A program made the position numbers and the translations under genes. The notes under the pieces are model-generated. The model worked only from the letters and a program-made list of their open reading frames with translations. It did no database searches and had not been told where the DNA came from. DNA of 64,000 nt from Nitratireductor aquimarinus (GTDB lineage: Bacteria > Pseudomonadota > Alphaproteobacteria > Rhizobiales > Rhizobiaceae), in assembly GCF_017255295.1 (NCBI RefSeq), contig NZ_JAFKDE010000002.1:839789-903788 (forward strand). Reading direction: 5' to 3'. Positions 39,698-49,488 of the stretch are shown here, piece by piece; position 1 is the stretch's first letter; every line of letters starts with the position of its first letter.

Positions 39698-40210
39698 TCA
39701 GGCGAACCTTGCTCCGTCTTTTGTGCGGTGGAAATATATGAGATCCAGTGACGGTGCTTCCACGCCCAGTATCGACAATGCGGCATGCGCCTGACCGCGA
39801 TGATGCGTCTGGTGATTGAAGAAATGCACAAGTGCGGGCGCAAGACGCTGTGAAACCGTGCGAACATCCGTAACGGTCACATAGGTAAAACGTCCTGAAA
39901 ACGCAGCCTCGTCCAGACTATCGATCCATTCCACAATGCGTTTGTCTTCGTCGTCACGGGCAATCCGCAGGGCGGGCAGCGCGCTGTGCAGGATGGTGTC
40001 GAGCGCACCGGGGGATGCGCCTTCGCCGGTGAAGCGCTTCATCCAGATCAGGTCGCCCACCAGAATGTGATTGAGGGTTCTGAGCAGCGATTTGAAGTAG
40101 AGGCCGATATCGCGATCAAGCGCGTCGGGGTCCAGCGTCTCGGCTGCATCGTAGATCCGGGCGTTGGCCCAGAGATTGTAGGCGGCCAACATTTGAAATT
40201 GCTGTTTCAT
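39698..40210 (-). CDS. DinB family protein
   Basis: A 170-residue four-helix DinB/YfiT-type protein, a fold with three histidines that bind a metal. The likely ligands are the His in LNHILVGDL and those in NHQTHHRGQAH. The ATG at 40210 (MKQQFQMLAAYNLWAN) gives the usual family length; the frame stays open upstream to 40981 only as an antisense shadow of the GST-like gene. Function in this group is often a thiol-dependent transferase; none is assigned here. It is divergent from the GST-like gene. Confidence 0.88.
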   Translation of the reverse strand: MKQQFQMLAAYNLWANARIYDAAETLDPDALDRDIGLYFKSLLRTLNHILVGDLIWMKRFTGEGASPGALDTILHSALPALRIARDDEDKRIVEWIDSLDEAAFSGRFTYVTVTDVRTVSQRLAPALVHFFNHQTHHRGQAHAALSILGVEAPSLDLIYFHRTKDGARFA

Positions 40211-40324
40211 TGCTTTGTCCGGGAGGCTGGAACAAGAGAATCTCGCCCCAGCGTATTGCATGGCGAACGGATTATGAAATCCTCTCGCACCTGACAGCGC
40301 CAATCGCAATCGAGAGGACGAGTT

Positions 40325-41014
40325 GTGACCATTACACTTTATGAACTGGTGGGCGTGGATGCAGCGCGTCCTTTCAGCCCGCATTGCTGGAAAGTGGCGT
40401 TTGCTCTGGCGCATAAGGGACGCGATTTCACGACCGTACCAGTGCCCTTCACGCAGATCGGCGCAATCGAGGGCGGGGCCACGAAAACGGTTCCGCTGAT
40501 CCGGGATGGCGAAACGCTGGTCGGCGATTCCTTCGCCATCGCGCTCCATCTGGAAGAAGCCTACCCGGACCGGCCAAGCCTGTTTGGCGGAGAGGGCGGC
40601 GTGGTGCTGTCCCGTTTCATCGAGAAATGGGCCAATGCAACGCTTGTCCCGTTCGTCGGCGCGTCTCTTCTGCCGGAGATACACGCGGCTCTGGAAGAAG
40701 ATGACCAGGCCTATTTCCGCCAGACCCGCGAGGCGCGCTTCGGTGGTGCGCTCGAGGATGTCGCCCGGGGGCGCGAGGAGCGGCTTGAAGCGTTTCGCGA
40801 TGCGCTCGTGCCGCTGCGCGCCGTGGTCAAGCGGCAACCATTCCTGGGCGGGGAGGGACCGCTCTTCGCCGATTATATCGTGGCCGGCGTTTTCCAGTGG
40901 GCGCGCGTCATATCGCCGTTCCCTTTCATCGTGGAGGACGATCCCGTCGCACACTGGTTCGAGCGGTGTCTGGAGCTGCATGACGGTCTGGGCCGTCGCG
41001 TGCCGGCTGCATGA
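40325..41014 (+). CDS. Glutathione S-transferase family protein
   Basis: A 229-residue protein with an N-terminal thioredoxin-like GST domain (LYELVGVDAARPFSPHCWKVAFAL, with KTVPLIRDGE and GDSFAIALHLEE) and an alpha-helical C-terminal half. The FSPHCWK motif resembles the LigE/beta-etherase-like branch. The start is GTG, preceded by GAGAGGAC. It shares a 114-base promoter region with the divergent DinB gene. Substrate unknown. Confidence 0.85.
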   Translation: MTITLYELVGVDAARPFSPHCWKVAFALAHKGRDFTTVPVPFTQIGAIEGGATKTVPLIRDGETLVGDSFAIALHLEEAYPDRPSLFGGEGGVVLSRFIEKWANATLVPFVGASLLPEIHAALEEDDQAYFRQTREARFGGALEDVARGREERLEAFRDALVPLRAVVKRQPFLGGEGPLFADYIVAGVFQWARVISPFPFIVEDDPVAHWFERCLELHDGLGRRVPAA

Positions 41015-41195
41015 GCGGCGTCGGCGCGTTTCGATGAAGGAGAGATAACGGATCGGGTGTGAAAACCGCCGTTCAGCGGGCTGAAATCATGCAAGGCGGC
41101 GTTGGCCCTTCCCATGTGGGCTCTGGCCGGTTATAGACCGCGCCATCTTCAAACATGGGCCAAGGCCCTAAATCCAGACAATCGAAGGACAGACC

Positions 41196-41618
41196 ATGGC
41201 GATCGAACGCACTTTCTCTATGATCAAGCCGGACGCAACGAGGCGCAACCTGACCGGCGCAATCACCAAGAAGCTCGAGGACGCCGGCCTGCGCGTCGTC
41301 GCTTCCAAGCGCGTGTGGATGAGCCGCCGTCAGGCAGAAGGCTTCTACGCCGTTCACAAAGAGCGTCCGTTCTTTGACGAACTGTGCGAGTTCATGTCTT
41401 CCGGCCCGACCGTCGTTCAGGTTCTCGAAGGCGAGAACGCAATCCTGAAGAACCGCGAAGTGATGGGCGCCACCAACCCGGCAGACGCTGACGAGGGCAC
41501 CATCCGCAAGGAATTCGCCACTTCGATCGGCGAAAACTCCGTCCACGGTTCCGATGCTCCGGAAACGGCTGCTGAAGAGATCCGTTACTGGTTCTCCGAT
41601 CTCGAGATCGTCGGCTAA
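41196..41618 (+). CDS. ndk: Nucleoside diphosphate kinase
   Basis: Transfers the gamma phosphate between nucleoside triphosphates and diphosphates. The active-site His117 lies in [11 protein letters not shown], and Lys11 with TFSMIKPDA forms the nucleotide site. The 140 residues are typical. AAGGACAGACC precedes the ATG. It is a single-gene unit closed by a strong terminator. Confidence 0.98.
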   Translation: MAIERTFSMIKPDATRRNLTGAITKKLEDAGLRVVASKRVWMSRRQAEGFYAVHKERPFFDELCEFMSSGPTVVQVLEGENAILKNREVMGATNPADADEGTIRKEFATSIGENSVHGSDAPETAAEEIRYWFSDLEIVG

Positions 41619-41649
41619 TTCTGAGGGTTCATCACGAACCACCAGTTTG

Positions 41650-41678
41650 AAAACCGGGGCTCAGGCCCCGGTTTTTTT
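41650..41678 (+). terminator. Rho-independent terminator after ndk
   Basis: AAACCGGGGC and GCCCCGGTTT form a 10-base stem with a 4-base loop, continued by a run of seven T. The run touches the stop codon of the convergent GGDEF/EAL gene. Confidence 0.93.
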
Positions 41679-43929
41679 ATGCGCCCTGCCGGGTGGAGCC
41701 GGGAAAGCGCAGAATGGAGGTGGGGTTGCGGTCGAGAACGAACCTGGCAAAGTCCTCGCCCGTCATGGCGCGCCCGTAGAGCCAGCCCTGGAAGAAGGCG
41801 CAGCCGGATGCTTTCAGAAGCGCTTCCTGCCGGGCCGTCTGAACATGCTCCGCCACGGCCGAAAGGCCGAGCGTGGAGGCCATGTCGAGCATGCTCTGCA
41901 CCAGTGCGCGGTTGTTTTCGCTCGCTTCGATATCGGCGATGAAGCTGCCATCCACCTTCAATTCGTCGAAAGGCAGTTTCTTCAGATAGGCGATGGAGGA
42001 ATAGCCGGTTCCGAAATCGTCCAGCGATAGCCGCACGCCAAGCGCCTTCAGCTCGTTCATGCGGCGCTGGATCTGCATCTGGTCGCTGGTCAGTACACGC
42101 TCCGTCATCTCCAGTGTTAGAAGCTGCGGATTGAGCCCATGCTCTTCCAGCCGGTCATGCAGGAAGGCGACGAAATCCGGATCGCGCAGCGATTTGAGGC
42201 TGATGTTCACCGCCATGCGCAGCCCTTCCAGCCGCGGGTTCTTCTTCCATTCAGCCAGGGTTCGAACACTGGTTTCGATGACACCGCGGCCCAGAAGCTC
42301 CGAGAGACCGTGCTGTTCGGCCAGTCCCACGAAATCGCTTGGCGACAGGGCGCCGTGATCGGCGTGGTTCCAGCGCAACAGCGCCTCGGCCCCCACCACA
42401 TGCCCCGCCATGTTCACCTGCGGCTGGTAGTGGAGCTCCAGATTGTTCTCTACCAGCGCGCCGCGCATGTCGCTCAGGAGGCGGAAGCGTTTGCGCTCCT
42501 TTTGCAGAACGCGCGGGTCGAACAGCGCGACATTGTTCCGGCCCGAACTCTTGGCCTGATACATGGCCATGTCGGCATTCTTCATCAAAACTTCGGGACC
42601 GCGCTCGCTGCCATCGAAAACGAGCACGCCAACGCTTGCGGAGGTGCGATGGGTCATCTGCCCAAGCGTAAACTCCTGGCGCAGGGCGGCAAGCACACGG
42701 TTGGCCGCCACAATCGCGTTGCGCGTGGCGCTGGCGGCGGTGGTATCGCTCAGAGAGAGGACGATGACGAACTCGTCGCCGCCGATACGCCCGACCGTGT
42801 CGCCCGGGGCGACGGCTGCCTGCAGGCGCGTGGCGACCTGCTTGAGGAAGATGTCGCCGACATCGTGCCCCATCGTGTCATTGAGCGTCTTGAAATTGTC
42901 GAGGTCGATGAAGAGGATCGCGCCGCGATTGCCGTTCCTGCTGCATGCCTCCATCTGTTTGCCGACCGCATCAAAAAGGCAGCGGCGGTTGGGAAGGCCC
43001 GTTAGCGGATCAAAGAAGGCAAGCCGCTCGATTTCGAGCTCGTTTTTTCTGCGCGCAGACGTGTCGGAGAGGTAGCCGTGCCAGACGATGCCGTCCTCGG
43101 TGCTTTCGGGCATCGCGGCGACGCGCAGCCATTTCTCCGAACCATCGACGGCATGCAGGCGGAACTCGCACTCCCAGGCGGAGAGGTTCATGCCCGATTG
43201 GCGCAGCGTCTCCAGATACCGTGCGCGGTCTTCAGCATGCACCATGTGGAGGATCGAATTGGGGTCGCCGGGCACCGCATTATACTCATAACCGAGCAGA
43301 TCACGGAAACCGCGCGAGGTGTAGAGTACGGAAAACCGGCCGCCATTACGCCGCAGCATCTGGAACAGGCCGCCGGGAAGCTGCGATGTCAGCTTTTCGA
43401 ACATGTCCTGCAGTCGCAGGCGCTTCACGGTTTCGGTGATCTCGCGGACCGATCCTTCATAATAGAGCGGTTTGCCGGTGCGGCGGTCGCGCACGAGACG
43501 CGCCGATTCACTGATCCAGATGCGCTCGCGCGTCTTGTGGCGATAGATCTCCGAGATGAAGTTCTCGACCTTGCCGTTCTTCTCCAGCTCCGCGCGAAAC
43601 GCGTCGCGGCGGGCCGGGTCCACATACCATTCGCTGCCAATATCCGTGACGCCGGCCAGGAGCTCGGCTTCGCTGTCATAGCCATTGAGGCGTACGAGCG
43701 CCGGGTTGGCGCTCAGCTGGCGACCGTTGGGCAGCGAGCGGTAGATGCCCTCGGAAAGATTGTCGATCAGCTCCTGATGGTTCACCTGCTCGTCACGAAC
43801 CGCGCGATAGAGTGAGCGCATGCGAAACAGGCAATAGGCCAGCGCAAGACAGCCAAGAAGGCCGCCAGCTGCGATCCACCAGGCGAGGCCCGCCTGCGTC
43901 GCCAGCATCGTCTGGATATTCTCAGACAT
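41677..43929 (-). CDS. Membrane-anchored PAS-GGDEF-EAL signalling protein
   Basis: Cyclic-di-GMP protein of 750 residues. One membrane helix (about 14-35) is followed by two PAS-like sensor regions (about 50-170 and 180-295), a GGDEF domain with an intact GGDEF (383-387) and an EAL domain with intact EAL (515-517) and DDFGTGYSS. Both enzyme motifs look functional, so it could make or degrade c-di-GMP. An RxxD product-inhibition site is absent before GGDEF (APGD stands there). It stands alone. Confidence 0.93.
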   Translation of the reverse strand: MSENIQTMLATQAGLAWWIAAGGLLGCLALAYCLFRMRSLYRAVRDEQVNHQELIDNLSEGIYRSLPNGRQLSANPALVRLNGYDSEAELLAGVTDIGSEWYVDPARRDAFRAELEKNGKVENFISEIYRHKTRERIWISESARLVRDRRTGKPLYYEGSVREITETVKRLRLQDMFEKLTSQLPGGLFQMLRRNGGRFSVLYTSRGFRDLLGYEYNAVPGDPNSILHMVHAEDRARYLETLRQSGMNLSAWECEFRLHAVDGSEKWLRVAAMPESTEDGIVWHGYLSDTSARRKNELEIERLAFFDPLTGLPNRRCLFDAVGKQMEACSRNGNRGAILFIDLDNFKTLNDTMGHDVGDIFLKQVATRLQAAVAPGDTVGRIGGDEFVIVLSLSDTTAASATRNAIVAANRVLAALRQEFTLGQMTHRTSASVGVLVFDGSERGPEVLMKNADMAMYQAKSSGRNNVALFDPRVLQKERKRFRLLSDMRGALVENNLELHYQPQVNMAGHVVGAEALLRWNHADHGALSPSDFVGLAEQHGLSELLGRGVIETSVRTLAEWKKNPRLEGLRMAVNISLKSLRDPDFVAFLHDRLEEHGLNPQLLTLEMTERVLTSDQMQIQRRMNELKALGVRLSLDDFGTGYSSIAYLKKLPFDELKVDGSFIADIEASENNRALVQSMLDMASTLGLSAVAEHVQTARQEALLKASGCAFFQGWLYGRAMTGEDFARFVLDRNPTSILRFPGSTRQGA

Positions 43930-44046
43930 TGCTCTCCCACCAAGATAACTCAGGGGAAAGCTATAACCTGTAACGGCTTGCCCAAATGTCTAGGAACGGG
44001 AGAAAAGCCGGCTATCGTTAGTGAAGGGTAAAAGGAAGAGGTCCGC

Positions 44047-44517
44047 TCAGCGCTGCCAGCGTTTCATGTCTTCCAGATCGCCCGCCCTGGCCTCGACCCA
44101 GTCTCCGCTGTTTTTCTCGGAAACATGCTCTTTTTTCCAGAAAGGAGCGCGGGATTTGAGGAAATCCATGAGGAAATCGGCAGATTCGAAGGCAGCCCGG
44201 CGGTGCGAGGAGGCAGCGACCACGAGCACGATGTTTTCCCCAGGGGCAATGCGGCCAAACCGGTGGATAACCGTCAGGCCGGTCAGGGGCCAGCGCTCGG
44301 CCGCCTCGGCAGCGATGCGCGCGATCTCGGCCTCGGCCATGCCCGGATAGTGTTCGAGTTCGAGCGCATCAAGCCGCCCGTTCTCATCGCGGCAAAGCCC
44401 GGTGAAGCTCACCACCGCGCCAACGTCGCGGCGGCCTTCGGTCAGGCGGCGGCTTTCGGCGGCAGGGTCGAAATCCTCTGCCTGAACACGCACCAGAGGC
44501 TCACAAGGCGCAGTCAT
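44047..44517 (-). CDS. moaE: Molybdopterin synthase catalytic subunit
   Basis: Large subunit of molybdopterin synthase, which adds sulfur to precursor Z. The active-site lysines are in APFWKKEH, with HRFGRIAPGE and ASSHRRAAF also present. The 156 residues are typical. The ATG follows the moaD stop by 2 bases. A molybdopterin-dependent oxidoreductase lies in this window at 53.6 kb. Confidence 0.96.
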   Translation of the reverse strand: MTAPCEPLVRVQAEDFDPAAESRRLTEGRRDVGAVVSFTGLCRDENGRLDALELEHYPGMAEAEIARIAAEAAERWPLTGLTVIHRFGRIAPGENIVLVVAASSHRRAAFESADFLMDFLKSRAPFWKKEHVSEKNSGDWVEARAGDLEDMKRWQR

Positions 44518-44519
44518 GG

Positions 44520-44777
44520 TCAGCCCCCGGTCATGGGCGGAAAGAGCGCCACTTCACCGTTCCGGGGCAGGGCGGCCGTGTGTTCGGCATGCTCCTGATT
44601 GATTGCGACGCGGATCACGTCGGACCGCTCAAGGGCGGTTTCGTAGTTTTCGCCACGGGTTTTCAGCCAGGCGAGCAGGTCCGTCACTGTCTTGACGTCG
44701 GCGGGCAGGTCAACGGTCTCTTCCGGCAGGCCGATGCGCTCACGAACCCAGGCGAAATAGACGAGTTTCACGGTCAT
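44520..44777 (-). CDS. moaD: Molybdopterin synthase sulfur-carrier subunit
   Basis: Small ubiquitin-fold subunit that brings sulfur as a C-terminal thiocarboxylate. The 85 residues end in PPMTGG, with the required Gly-Gly at the C-terminus. Its start overlaps the pgsA stop by 4 bases and moaE follows at once. Confidence 0.95.
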   Translation of the reverse strand: MTVKLVYFAWVRERIGLPEETVDLPADVKTVTDLLAWLKTRGENYETALERSDVIRVAINQEHAEHTAALPRNGEVALFPPMTGG

Positions 44778-45373
44778 TCCTCCACAATATGCTTCAGCCC
44801 GGCGCGGAAATAGTCATAACCGGTGTAAAGCGTCACGACGGCCGAGATCCAAAGAAGCACAATGCCCATCTCGGTGGTGTAGGGCAGGATCTTGTCACCG
44901 GCGGGGCCGGCCAGCAGGAAGGCGATGGCGACCATCTGGATCGTCGTCTTCCATTTGGCGAGCTGCGTCACGGGAACGCTGACCTTGAGTGCGGCGAGAT
45001 ATTCGCGCAGGCCAGAAACGAGAATTTCGCGGCACAGGATGATGATCGCCGCCCAGAGCGACCATCCGGCGATGGTGCGGTCCGTGTCGGCTGCCAGAAG
45101 CAGAAGGCAGGTGGAAACGAGGAGCTTGTCGGCGATGGGATCAAGCATCTTGCCGATATTCGAGGTCTGCTTCCAGATGCGCGCCAGGTAGCCATCGAAG
45201 TAATCGGTAATGCTGGCGAGGATGAAGAGCGCCAGCGCCGACCAGCGGGCGAAGTCGCTCGATTGCAGCCGCCCCTCCAGGAAAAAGCACAGCACGATTG
45301 CCGGCACCGCAAGAATGCGGCCATAGGTCAGGAGGTTCGGGATGTTGAATGCCGGCGTTCTGCGTCTGGCCAT
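44774..45373 (-). CDS. pgsA: CDP-diacylglycerol-glycerol-3-phosphate 3-phosphatidyltransferase
   Basis: Makes phosphatidylglycerol phosphate from CDP-diacylglycerol and glycerol 3-phosphate in the inner membrane. The signature DYFDGYLAR with GKMLDPIADKLL is intact, and about five hydrophobic segments follow NIPNLLTYGRI. I used the ATG at 45373 (after AGGATTGCGCTTC); a TTG three codons upstream is the alternative. Order uvrC-pgsA-moaD-moaE is common in Rhizobiales. Confidence 0.95.
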   Translation of the reverse strand: MARRRTPAFNIPNLLTYGRILAVPAIVLCFFLEGRLQSSDFARWSALALFILASITDYFDGYLARIWKQTSNIGKMLDPIADKLLVSTCLLLLAADTDRTIAGWSLWAAIIILCREILVSGLREYLAALKVSVPVTQLAKWKTTIQMVAIAFLLAGPAGDKILPYTTEMGIVLLWISAVVTLYTGYDYFRAGLKHIVEE

Positions 45374-45580
45374 GAAGCGCAATCCTGCTCAGGTCTGCCC
45401 CGGAATGTGCGGACACATTCCAACCCATTGATTTTAAAATCACCGCGTCCCAAGCGCGAGGACACGACGAACACACGCCCGTCGGGCTCGACTGGCAAAT
45501 ACCAATCGTTACCTGTCAAATCAGAACCGGGAGCGAACGGCAAGCGCCAACCGGGGTAACCGCGACGAAAGAACGCCGCT

Positions 45581-47572
45581 TCAGCCGTTTTCGTGGAAAT
45601 GATTGTAGATCTGGCGGGCAATTGCCTCGGAGATGCCGTCCACGGCGATCAGGTCATCAATGCCGGCGCGGCTGACAGCCTTGGCCGTGCCGAAGTGATG
45701 CAGCAATGCGCGCTTGCGGCCGGGGCCGATGCCGCTGATCTCATCAAGCGGGTTCTTCACCATCTCCTTCTTGCGGCGCGCCCGGTGCGAGCCGATGGCG
45801 AAACGGTGCGCCTCGTCGCGCAGCCGCTGGATGAAATAAAGCACGGGATCACGCACCGGCAGGGTGAACGAGCTTTTGCCGGCCATGAAGAAGCGCTCGC
45901 GTCCGGCATCGCGGTCGACGCCCTTGGCGACGCCGATGGCTGTCACCATTTCCGTGATGCCGAGTTCCTCGAGGATCTGCGCGGCGGCCGCCAGCTGTCC
46001 CTGACCACCATCGATCAGAATGACATCGGGCCAGGCGGGGATGTCCGCCATCTCGGGAGCGTCGGCCTCGTCATCACCGGTCTTCTGTGCGTCCCCGGCA
46101 ATCGGGAGACCGTTCTCCTTGATGAGGCGGGAGAAGCGCCTCTGCATCACCTCGCGCATCATGCCGTAGTCATCGCCGGGGGTGATGTCGGTCGAACGGA
46201 TGTTGAACTTGCGATACTGGTTCTTGGCGAAGCCTTCCGCTCCGGCGACGATCATGCCGCCCACCGCGTTGGTGCCCATGATGTGCGAGTTGTCGTAGAC
46301 CTCGATGCGGCGCGGGGCTTCTTCCAGTCCGAAGGTTTCGGCAAACCCCTCCATCAGGCGCGCCTGCGAAGAGGTTTCCGCCAGTCGCCGTCCAAGCGCC
46401 TCGCGGGCGTTTTGAAGCGCGTGGTCGGTCAGGTCCTTCTTCTCGCCGCGCTGCGGGCACAGCACCTGAACCTTGCGGCCGGCGCGGGTGGAAAGCGCCT
46501 CGGTGAGAAGTTCCTGCTCTTCGACTTCATGCGACAGAAGCACCATGCGCGGGCAGGGCTTGTCGTCATAGAACTGGGCGAGGAACGCGCCGAGCACCTC
46601 ATTGGCCTCAAGCGCCGGGTCCGCCTTGGGGAAATAGGCGCGGTTGCCCCAGTTCTGCCCGGTGCGGAAGAAGAAGACCTGAATGCAGTTCTGCCCGCCT
46701 TCCTGATGGATGGCGAACACATCGGCTTCCTCAACACCCTGCGGGTTGATGCCCTGATGGCTCTGCACGTGGCTAAGGGCGGAAAGCCGGTCGCGATAGA
46801 TCGCGGCACGCTCGAAATCGAGCGCCTCGGAGGCTTCCTGCATGGATTTGGCGATCTCCGCCTTCACCCTGCTGGAGCGACCGGAGAGGAAAGCCTTCGC
46901 TTCCGAAACAAGATCGCCGTAATCGTCTTCGCTGATTTCGCCGGTGCAGGGGCCGGAGCAACGCTTGATCTGATAGAGCAGGCAGGGGCGGGTACGGCTT
47001 TCGAACACGGAATCCGTGCAGGTGCGCAGCAAAAAGGCGCGTTGCAGCGAGTTGATGGTGCGGCTGACGGCGCCGGCGGAGGCGAAGGGGCCGAAATAAT
47101 CGCCCTTCTTGGAGCGCGCGCCGCGATGCTTGAAGATGCCGGGTGCGGAATGGTCGCCGGTCAGAAGGATATAGGGAAACGATTTGTCGTCGCGCAGCAG
47201 CACGTTGAAACGCGGGCGCAGACGCTTGATCAGATTGGCTTCCAGAAGCAGCGCTTCGGTTTCCGTTCGCGTGACCACGAACTCCATCGACGCCGTTTCG
47301 CGCACCATCCGGCCAATGCGGTTGGTGTGGCCGCGCCCCTGCGCGTAGTTGGTGACGCGCTTCTTCAGGCTGCGGGCCTTGCCCACATAGAGAACATCGC
47401 CCTCGGCGTTCATCATCCGGTAGACGCCGGGTGCGTTCGGTAGCCGCTTTACCGCAGACTGGATGACCTCGATGCCGACCACGCCATCGGTGGTCTCGCC
47501 GCTGTCCCAGTCGAGGGCGAGGTTTGCCGGTTCCTTGAGGGCAGTCTCCTTGAGGACGGTTTTGGCGTTCAC
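45581..47572 (-). CDS. uvrC: Excinuclease ABC subunit C
   Basis: Nuclease that cuts on both sides of a lesion in nucleotide-excision repair. The GIY-YIG domain is near the N-terminus (PGVYRMMN to [13 protein letters not shown]), the UVR motif lies around residue 230-255, the second nuclease domain carries IDGGQGQL, and tandem helix-hairpin-helix motifs end the protein. At 663 residues it is full length. The start is GTG, overlapping the SDR stop as GTGA. Confidence 0.96.
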   Translation of the reverse strand: MNAKTVLKETALKEPANLALDWDSGETTDGVVGIEVIQSAVKRLPNAPGVYRMMNAEGDVLYVGKARSLKKRVTNYAQGRGHTNRIGRMVRETASMEFVVTRTETEALLLEANLIKRLRPRFNVLLRDDKSFPYILLTGDHSAPGIFKHRGARSKKGDYFGPFASAGAVSRTINSLQRAFLLRTCTDSVFESRTRPCLLYQIKRCSGPCTGEISEDDYGDLVSEAKAFLSGRSSRVKAEIAKSMQEASEALDFERAAIYRDRLSALSHVQSHQGINPQGVEEADVFAIHQEGGQNCIQVFFFRTGQNWGNRAYFPKADPALEANEVLGAFLAQFYDDKPCPRMVLLSHEVEEQELLTEALSTRAGRKVQVLCPQRGEKKDLTDHALQNAREALGRRLAETSSQARLMEGFAETFGLEEAPRRIEVYDNSHIMGTNAVGGMIVAGAEGFAKNQYRKFNIRSTDITPGDDYGMMREVMQRRFSRLIKENGLPIAGDAQKTGDDEADAPEMADIPAWPDVILIDGGQGQLAAAAQILEELGITEMVTAIGVAKGVDRDAGRERFFMAGKSSFTLPVRDPVLYFIQRLRDEAHRFAIGSHRARRKKEMVKNPLDEISGIGPGRKRALLHHFGTAKAVSRAGIDDLIAVDGISEAIARQIYNHFHENG

Positions 47573-48333
47573 TCGGGCACTCCCGCCACGTCAGGCGTTT
47601 CCCAGGCCAGGTGCTGGCCGCCGTCGAGCGCGATCATCTGGCCGGTGATCGAGCGCGTCTCCCAGAGATAGCGCACCGTGCGGCCGAAATCGTCCAGATC
47701 CGGCGCGCGCCCCAGAATGAGGCCATCGGTCTGACGGTCGAAATCTTCCTGCTGCTGGCGCTGGTTGGGCAGGGTGGGGCCGGGGCCGATGGCGTTGACG
47801 CGGATGTTCGGGCCAAGCGCCTGCGCCATGGTGCGTGTCGCGGTCCAGAGCGCGGATTTGGAAAGCGTGTAGCTGAAGAAGCGCGGGTTCAGTCGCCATA
47901 CGCGCTGGTCGATCATGTTGACGATCAGGGCCTGCGCATCGTCGGGCAAAGCCTGTGTCAGCGCCTGCGCGATCAGCGCAGGGGCTTTGACGTGAAGGTC
48001 GAAATGGGCGTCCCAGCCTTCGTCGGTAAAGTCGGAGACTGCATCATCCTCGAAGATCGAGGCATTGTTGATCACGATGGACGGCAGGCCCAGCGCCTCT
48101 TCTGTCTGGCCGATCAGCGCCCGTGTCGCCTTGCCGTCGCGCAGGTCGGCCTGCAGAACGGCGGCCCGTCCGCCTGCCTCGATGATTTCGGCAGCGAGCC
48201 GGTCGGCAGCGTCGCGCGAATGGCTGCAATGGATGGCGACGGAAAAGCCGTGACGGCCCAGATCGCGCGCGATGGCCGCGCCGATGCGTTTTGCGCCGCC
48301 GGTAATCAGTGCCGTTCCATTGGTCTGTGCCAT
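47569..48333 (-). CDS. SDR family oxidoreductase, pteridine-reductase-like
   Basis: Short-chain dehydrogenase with the cofactor motif TGGAKRIG. The TGx3RxG form is the mark of pteridine reductases (PTR1/FolM), so it may reduce a pterin or folate; this is inference. It also has NNASIFED and the Tyr-x3-Lys of YTLSKSAL. I chose the ATG at 48333 ([13 protein letters not shown]), preceded by GGACGGGAG; in-frame ATGs at 48348, 48393 and 48444 would lengthen it. It overlaps uvrC by 4 bases and heads the uvrC-pgsA-moaD-moaE run. Confidence 0.85.
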   Translation of the reverse strand: MAQTNGTALITGGAKRIGAAIARDLGRHGFSVAIHCSHSRDAADRLAAEIIEAGGRAAVLQADLRDGKATRALIGQTEEALGLPSIVINNASIFEDDAVSDFTDEGWDAHFDLHVKAPALIAQALTQALPDDAQALIVNMIDQRVWRLNPRFFSYTLSKSALWTATRTMAQALGPNIRVNAIGPGPTLPNQRQQQEDFDRQTDGLILGRAPDLDDFGRTVRYLWETRSITGQMIALDGGQHLAWETPDVAGVPE

Positions 48334-48521
48334 GTCGCTCCCGTCCATGTCAGTCAGCCGCGAATCCTGTGCGTCTGAAAGCTGAATTTCCATGATGTCA
48401 TTTAGGCCGAATGAGGCGCGTCTCCAACCCCGTAGCCGCGACATGCGTATTCTCCTGACAGAGAGGGCAAAGGCCAGGGATTTTGGTTTTGATGACTAAG
48501 AATTATAAGGCTGATTTTCTG

Positions 48522-48630
48522 TTGTTTACGTATTCGTACATGTAACTGAAATTTCCGAAGAGTGCCAAAATTCGGACAAGATTGGAAATGATGGAGGGCT
48601 GTCTTCGGGTTAAGAAGATTGTTTACGTAT
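48522..48630 (+). repeat. 12-base direct repeat pair upstream of an Omp gene
   Basis: TTGTTTACGTAT occurs at 48522-48533 and again, identical, at 48619-48630, 28 bases before the Omp start. The surrounding 200 bases are AT-rich. It may be a tandem binding site for a regulator. Confidence 0.45.
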
Positions 48631-48657
48631 GTTTTGTTTTATAAACGGGAAAATTTC

Positions 48658-49311
48658 ATGAAATCGAGTTTTATCCTTCGCTTGAGCACCATGGTTGCCG
48701 TGTTGGCAGTCGCCATGGGCATTGGTCCGGCCCTGGCTGCTGACCTTTCGGGTTCGAATGCAGCACCGGATCCCGTCATTCAGCTTCCCGGTTGGGAAGG
48801 CACCTATCTGGGCGCCACGTCCGGCGTGGTTCGCACACGTGGCGATGAGGACGGGGACGCAAAGACGAGCACTGATTATATCGGTGGCGTGTTCGCTGGC
48901 TACAATGCCCAGACAGGCAAAGTTGTTTACGGTGTCGAGGGCGAGCTCGGCTATAACGGCCTGAAGGCTTCCAGCTTGGGCGCTGACATCAAGGGCGGTG
49001 CCAATGGTGCGGTTCGCGGACGCCTTGGTTACGCGGTCAATGACCGCCTGCTGATCTACACGGCCGCCGGTCTGGCTGCCGGGCGCTACAGCGTAAAGGA
49101 CGGCAGTGTGTCGGATTCCAGGATGCTTACCGGCTGGACGGCAGGTGTCGGCGCTGACGTGGCGCTGACGGACAAGGTGTTTGCCCGTGGCGAGTATCGC
49201 TACACGAATATCGGCAGCATCGGGAGCAACACCTTCGAGACGGCAGGCGGCCCCGCAAAGCTCTCTGGCGGCATGAACGAGTTTCGCATCGGTCTCGGCG
49301 TGCGCTTCTGA
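48658..49311 (+). CDS. Omp25/31-like outer-membrane beta-barrel protein
   Basis: A 217-residue eight-strand barrel type porin-like protein. A signal peptide ends near ALAA-DL (residue 28). The body alternates Gly and aromatic residues and ends in GLGVRF with a C-terminal Phe, the usual signal for the BAM complex. Segments YGVEGELGYNGLK and RGEYRYTN are shared with the barrel at 50.7-51.4 kb, so the two are paralogues. I used the ATG at 48658 that starts the signal peptide. A terminator follows. Confidence 0.88.
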   Translation: MKSSFILRLSTMVAVLAVAMGIGPALAADLSGSNAAPDPVIQLPGWEGTYLGATSGVVRTRGDEDGDAKTSTDYIGGVFAGYNAQTGKVVYGVEGELGYNGLKASSLGADIKGGANGAVRGRLGYAVNDRLLIYTAAGLAAGRYSVKDGSVSDSRMLTGWTAGVGADVALTDKVFARGEYRYTNIGSIGSNTFETAGGPAKLSGGMNEFRIGLGVRF

Positions 49312-49360
49312 TCACCCGATCAAAGTCAGGCCAGATGTACTGATCTGGTCCTTAAATAGA

Positions 49361-49397
49361 GATGAAGCCGGCGCGAGGCCGGCTTCATCATTTTCTT
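49361..49397 (+). terminator. Rho-independent terminator after the first Omp gene
   Basis: GATGAAGCCGGC and GCCGGCTTCATC form a 12-base perfect stem with a 5-base loop, followed by ATTTTCTTTT. Confidence 0.92.
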
Positions 49398-49413
49398 TTC
49401 GTCGCTGGACATG

Positions 49414-49488
49414 CGCGATCCAGAAGGCCGCGATCCGGAATGCCGCGATCCGGAAGGCCGCGAACCAGAAGACCGCGATCTAGAACAC
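49414..49488. repeat. Five tandem 15-base repeats over the end of a gene
   Basis: Units are CGCGATCCAGAAGGC, CGCGATCCGGAATGC, CGCGATCCGGAAGGC, CGCGAACCAGAAGAC and CGCGATCTAGAACAC, each 15 bases without gaps. The last unit contains the stop codon of the antiporter gene on the minus strand. The array fills the space between the Omp terminator and that gene. Confidence 0.85.

Noticed and set aside
39698..40981. N-terminal extension of the DinB gene
   Set aside because: It is antisense to the GST-like gene; the DinB fold begins at 40210.
45593..47443. 616-residue open frame opposite uvrC
   Set aside because: Antisense shadow of full-length uvrC; composition is typical of a reversed GC-rich gene.
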